The translations under genes and the position numbers were made by a program. This document shows, in pieces, positions 60,244 to 64,000 of a stretch of DNA of 64,000 bases (its first letter is position 1; every line of letters begins with the position of its first letter). Where the stretch lies: NCBI GenBank assembly GCA_947172415.1, contig OX359191.1:5084001-5148000 (forward strand), in the 5' to 3' direction. This DNA is from Chondrosia reniformis (taxonomy: Eukaryota; Porifera; Demospongiae; Chondrillida; Chondrillidae). Below the pieces are notes generated by a model. The model searched no databases and had not been told where the DNA came from. It worked only from the letters and a program-made list of their open reading frames with translations.

Positions 60244-60603
60244 TGTAGTAAAAATCGTCATAAAACTCAAGTTTACCACTGTGCTATAAGGCCTTTTCGG
60301 AGAATACCACTCCTCATCAGAAGCACTGGGTAGCAATTCTTTAGAGTAACCAAGCTACCAATTCTTTATCTCTCGACAAAGGATTGGCTAAAACACATTT
60401 AAAAACGTCAAACCTAAACTCAGAAAACTCTATAACCAACATCAATATTATTATGTAGTCAAAATTGTATGAACAAGGAAATTATTAGAAACGAATTACT
60501 AAGCCCATAAGCTGGGGCCGCCCGCAACCCTTTCTTCAACGCCACGATGGCGAGACTAAGTTAGTCCAATGTAGGTGTTAAAACGGTTAATAATTTCCTT
60601 GTT
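60244..60603 (-). mobile_element. PLE remnant with hammerhead, inserted in the repeat
   Basis: Flanked by a 13-bp duplication CAAGCATTATGTT (60231-60243 and 60604-60616). Contains a minus-strand hammerhead near one end and an inverted pair GAACAAGGAAATTATTA / TAATAATTTCCTTGTTC (60474-60490 and about 60586-60602). No coding sequence left. The 13-bp duplication length equals that of the PLE at 13077. Confidence 0.65.
60275..60326 (-). ncRNA. Hammerhead-ribozyme-like motif
   Basis: Minus strand: CTGATGA (60320-60314), stem II GGAG/CTCC, GAAA (60298-60295), stem III as a loopless palindrome AAGG/CCTT, cleavage triplet TTA at 60289-60287. Stem I pairs GTGCT with AGCAC past one mismatch. The self-complementary stem III would favour dimeric cleavage. 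Confidence 0.6.
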
Positions 60604-61476
60604 CAAGCATTATGTTACATAGTATTAGTAAAGGTAGTTTCTAACTCCTTTTTGTTGGTTCAATGTTCAACACAGAGGTAGAGAAAGCTAATTTTAAGCT
60701 AGAAAACGAAAGCCAGCTGAGCATCCGCCATTTTCGTGACATATGTATATACGTATACACCCTGTTGCTGGGGCAAATTATAGATCTATAATAAGAGGCA
60801 CTTTGGCCTCTTTTTATAGTTATACAATGAGATATCCCACCGATAACTCAATAAATACCGAAAAGCCAAGGGGCGGAGTGTATAACAGTTATACAATGTC
60901 ACATTGAGGTGTATCAATTATACACTCACTTGCCCTCGGGTACTGTGTGCCCTTGTGTCTTGTGCATATATATATAGTTGGTACACTTGCTGCTTTTATG
61001 TACGTATGTAGATGAGCAAGTAAGTGATAATGTGATCTGTAAGTGCATTTGCATTTTGGGGAAATAAGCACACCTAAAAGATTTTACATATAGGAGTTTG
61101 GATTGTGTAGAGGTCAAGTCTTCTTTGAAAGATGGGAGTGCAAAGGAACCCCCAGAGGCCATCATGGTGCAAGATGTTTTTGGTCTTTGTGTAGAGATTG
61201 TTCCCTTAATAAGAATACTTTAGCAAGACGTTTCTGCCGTTTATATGTATATACAGATATACACTTACTGAGTTACATATTTATATTTGTGGGGTGCCAT
61301 TTGTGTCAAAATAACTGTAGCCTTTGTATGTATACCATGAATATTATATGCATATCATACATCATGATATTCCTATAATGGTAATGATATCCATATATTC
61401 ATTATGATATTCATATAATGATCATTATATGAATATGATCAGTATGATATGACGTGAGAACAAAGAAGTAATACTA

Positions 61477-62328
61477 ATGGGGGACCTAAATTGTTATCTG
61501 CTTGGATCAAATCACTCAACTGCAGCTACAAATTTACTCCTTATTACTGAAGAACATAACCTTACACAAATGATTACAGAGCCGACTTGTATTACCAACC
61601 ACTCTGAGACCCTCATTAACATTCTTTTCACTACCAACCTCAATATCTTCTCTTCTGTCGGCACTGCTCCTCTCCTAGGGAGTGACCACTTGATGATCTT
61701 CGGAGTATGCTATGGAAAAGTGGCACTGCAATCAACAGTGTTGTATGTGAGAAACTATAAGAAATGCAATTTTGATATCCTTTTGTCAGATCTTAGTAAT
61801 GCACCTTGGCCAGTTATGGACATCTTTGATGACATTGACGATAAGTGGATTGATTGGAAAGATCTGTTTCTGAGCATTGTTGACAGACATGCACCACTGA
61901 TGAAAGGTAGGGCCAAGAAAGACAAGTGTGAATGGTTGGACGGCGACATCAAGTCCTTGATGAGATCAAGAAAATACTACCGCAGAAAGTTTCAGAAGTC
62001 CAGATCACAGGAGGTATGGGAAAGATATAGGACTCTTAGAAATGAGGTAAATTGCAAAGTTAGACAGGCCAAGGTGCTCCACTTCTCTACTATCTGTCAG
62101 GAGCTCAAGAAACAACCCAGACTGGCTTGGAAGAGGCTGAACTCTGCCTTAGGTCACAGAAAGGGAACAGCTGTGAGCCCCCTTGACTGTAACGGTGAGA
62201 CCCTAACAGATAAACCTGTAATTACCAACAAGCTCGTCGACCTTTTTACTCTCCTACCTGCTCGCATGCCTGCCGTTCATTCGATCAGCCTATCCTCCGC
62301 CCCCACTATTTTTCTTTCTCTGAGTTGA
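61477..62328 (+). pseudogene. LINE AP-endonuclease C-terminal part plus linker
   Basis: Starts in frame with the endonuclease motif MGDLNCYLLGSNHSTAATNL, followed by TEPTCITNHSETLINILFTT and GSDHLMIFGVCYGK (catalytic SDH). Then a Lys/Arg-rich linker MRSRKYYRRKFQKSRSQEVW and a WKRLNSALGHRKG segment leading to the RT. The first half of the endonuclease is missing (5' truncation), so the ATG here is internal. Confidence 0.8.
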
Positions 62329-62339
62329 GGGAGTAGTAG

Positions 62340-63590
62340 GATGTCTTCAAGAAGTTAACTTCCTTGGATACTGGCAAGGCAACTGGTCCAGACAGAATCT
62401 CGGCTAGGCTTCTTCACATGGTTGTACCCACAATTTAACGAAAATTTACACTCTGAACAATTCCCCTCTGAGTGGAAGAATGCAAACATTACTCCTATAC
62501 CCAAATCTGGAGTTAAGAAAGACATAAATAACCTTTGACCCATTTCAGTTCTACCCGTTATAGTTGAATTCTTTGTCACCAAGCAACTCTGTGAGTATCT
62601 GGAGTCGAACCAATCTCCTGAATGTTGCCCAATCTGGTTTTCAATCAAACCGCTACACCCAAGATGTCTTATTGAAATGCATTGCTGACTGAAAAACGGC
62701 TCTAGATGATGGAATGATTGTTGGTACTGTAATGATTGATTTGTCTAAGGCTTTTGACTCTATAGACCATTCCTTTCTTTTGAAGAAACTCGAAACTCTT
62801 GGAATCCGAAAGAAGGAACAGATTTGGTTTGAAAACTACCTGAAAGGAAGGAGGAAAGACTTGTCAGCAACACTTACTCTGAATGGAGAAGTGTAGCAAC
62901 AGGTGTACCTCATGGGTCCATTTTGGGACCACTCCTTTTCTTGGTTTTGTGAATGCCCAGTGTTGTTAAACACAGCAAAATCAACCTCTATGCAGCCAGC
63001 CACCGTGATCCAGCTGTTGTTGGTATCATGTTAGAAGAAGATCTTAGAGACATTGGTGAGTGGATAGATGGAAATAGAATGCAGATGAATGTGGCCAAAA
63101 CTCAGCTGATGGTCATGTGTGGCCACAAAAAGAAGCATCTGGAGAACCAAGTTGAAGTGTGTATTGGGGAAGCCTAGCTATGGAGCAGGATTCTGTTAAA
63201 TATTTCGGTGTTACTGTAGATAAATACATAAGTTGGAAGCCGCGCGCATTGCTAATGTATGAAGAACAGGCTTGGGAAAAATTGCTGCTATCAGGAGGGC
63301 TGGCGTCTATCTTCCTAGGCAAGTCAGGAAAATGTTTTTACTTACCTTTTGTCATCTCCATCTGAACTATTGCTCAGTGGTTTAGCACAATTTGTGGTAA
63401 CTAGCAGAGTTGAACGCATTCTGAACTATGCTCTCAGAATTATTCTAACGAAATCTCCAAGGAGTGACACCAAGGAGGTGTTCAGTCAATTGGGCCTTCC
63501 CACTCTTGAGCAAAGAAGACTTATTTTCACACTGCTGCAGTTCACAGATGCCTGTATGGTCATGTTTTGAGTATTTATCTCATAATTTTG
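62340..63590 (+). pseudogene. LINE reverse transcriptase, degenerate
   Basis: Fragments in three frames: FPSEWKNANITPIPKSGVKK, TVMIDLSKAFDSIDHSFLLK (motif A intact), VPHGSILGPLLFLV (motif B) and KINLYAASHRD, where the usual YADD is replaced by YAAS. Then GEWIDGNRMQMNVAKTQLMV, SVKYFGVTVDKYISWK and NYALRIILTKSPRSDTKEVF. Many stops; non-functional. Confidence 0.8.
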
Positions 63591-63976
63591 TAACTAAAGA
63601 TTCTTTCTTCGCTGATTATCCAGCAATCAAAGGGGCTACCAACCTTTATCCAAGAATTCCCCATACTAATGCTAATTGATCAACTTTTGAATATTTTGGA
63701 GCTGAGCAATTTAACAGACTTCCAGATTACACATCAAATCCTTAAAGAACGAAGCTGCCTTCCAATAGGCATTATTTTCCTCATTCACCTAACTACTATA
63801 ACTTGACAATAACTTTTTAATAACCCAATTTGTCCCGCCATGTGTGCATGTTTTACATTGTATTAGTAAATCAGGACCTGCATGAAAAGCTGCAGCTATT
63901 ACAGATGCAGTATTTCCTGTTGCAAAATAAAATGAATGATGATGATGATGATAATATCCATATAATGATCATTATA

Positions 63977-64000
63977 CAGTGGAACCTCCAAATAACGAAC
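63977..64000 (+). repeat. Left terminus of a pogo/Tigger-like element, cut by the window end
   Basis: CAGTGGAACCTCCAAATAAC matches the terminus style of the MITE at 9678 and is preceded by TA. The rest lies outside. Confidence 0.5.

Larger units (their letters stand above)
60079..60780 (+). repeat. Hairpin-ended dispersed repeat, subfamily A, copy 3, with nested insertion
   Basis: Terminal hairpin GAGTTTAAAAACTCATGGGG / CCCCCAAACTCAAACTACTTG at 60091-60140, then the shared interior, interrupted by 60244-60603, and ending ATCCGCCATTTTCGTGACAT near 60750. Confidence 0.7.
61430..63958 (+). mobile_element. 5'-truncated CR1/jockey-like LINE with (TGA)n tail
   Basis: Flanked by an 18-bp direct repeat CATATAATGATCATTATA (61412-61429 and 63959-63976). 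Starts inside the endonuclease domain and ends in a (GAT)n tract near 63935-63952. It contains the endonuclease end and a degenerate RT. In the NCAPH2 intron after exon 7. Confidence 0.8.

Overview
The window is eukaryotic, AT-rich, intron-bearing invertebrate DNA. Three conserved host genes can be read: the 3' part of EIF2B1 (+), a complete six-exon RPS13 (-) and the 5' part of NCAPH2 (+). The proteins are metazoan-like and the transposon mix (Penelope-like, DIRS, Ty3/gypsy, ISL2EU, Tigger/pogo, Tc1, LINEs with PHD fingers) fits a non-vertebrate animal. A sponge or other early-branching animal is my guess; the sequence does not prove it.

Layout. 0-20 kb: the last four exons of EIF2B1, separated by two introns of over 9 kb. 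The first holds a nearly young Penelope-like element (PLE) with a GIY-YIG endonuclease ORF upstream of the reverse transcriptase (Naiad-type order), nested in an older hairpin-ended repeat. The second holds two short PLEs with inverted pseudo-LTRs, a minisatellite and LINE remnants. 20.4-23 kb: an internally deleted LINE with a PHD-finger ORF1, between EIF2B1 and the convergent RPS13. 23.4-29.3 kb: RPS13. 29.27-29.37 kb: a 102-bp interval between the divergent start codons of RPS13 and NCAPH2. 29.4-64 kb: NCAPH2 exons 1-7, whose introns carry Tc1, an ISL2EU transposon inserted into a BEN-like reading frame, two Tigger/pogo transposases, a DIRS-like retrotransposon split by a gypsy element, more MITEs, a PLE remnant and a LINE.

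The most unusual observation is that hammerhead-ribozyme-like motifs occur in every PLE in the window. They include both pseudo-LTRs of the N-terminal-endonuclease element, a group I recall being described as lacking canonical hammerheads. A second theme is a dispersed repeat family whose two ends are both short GC-rich hairpins. A third is readable insertion order from target-site duplications.
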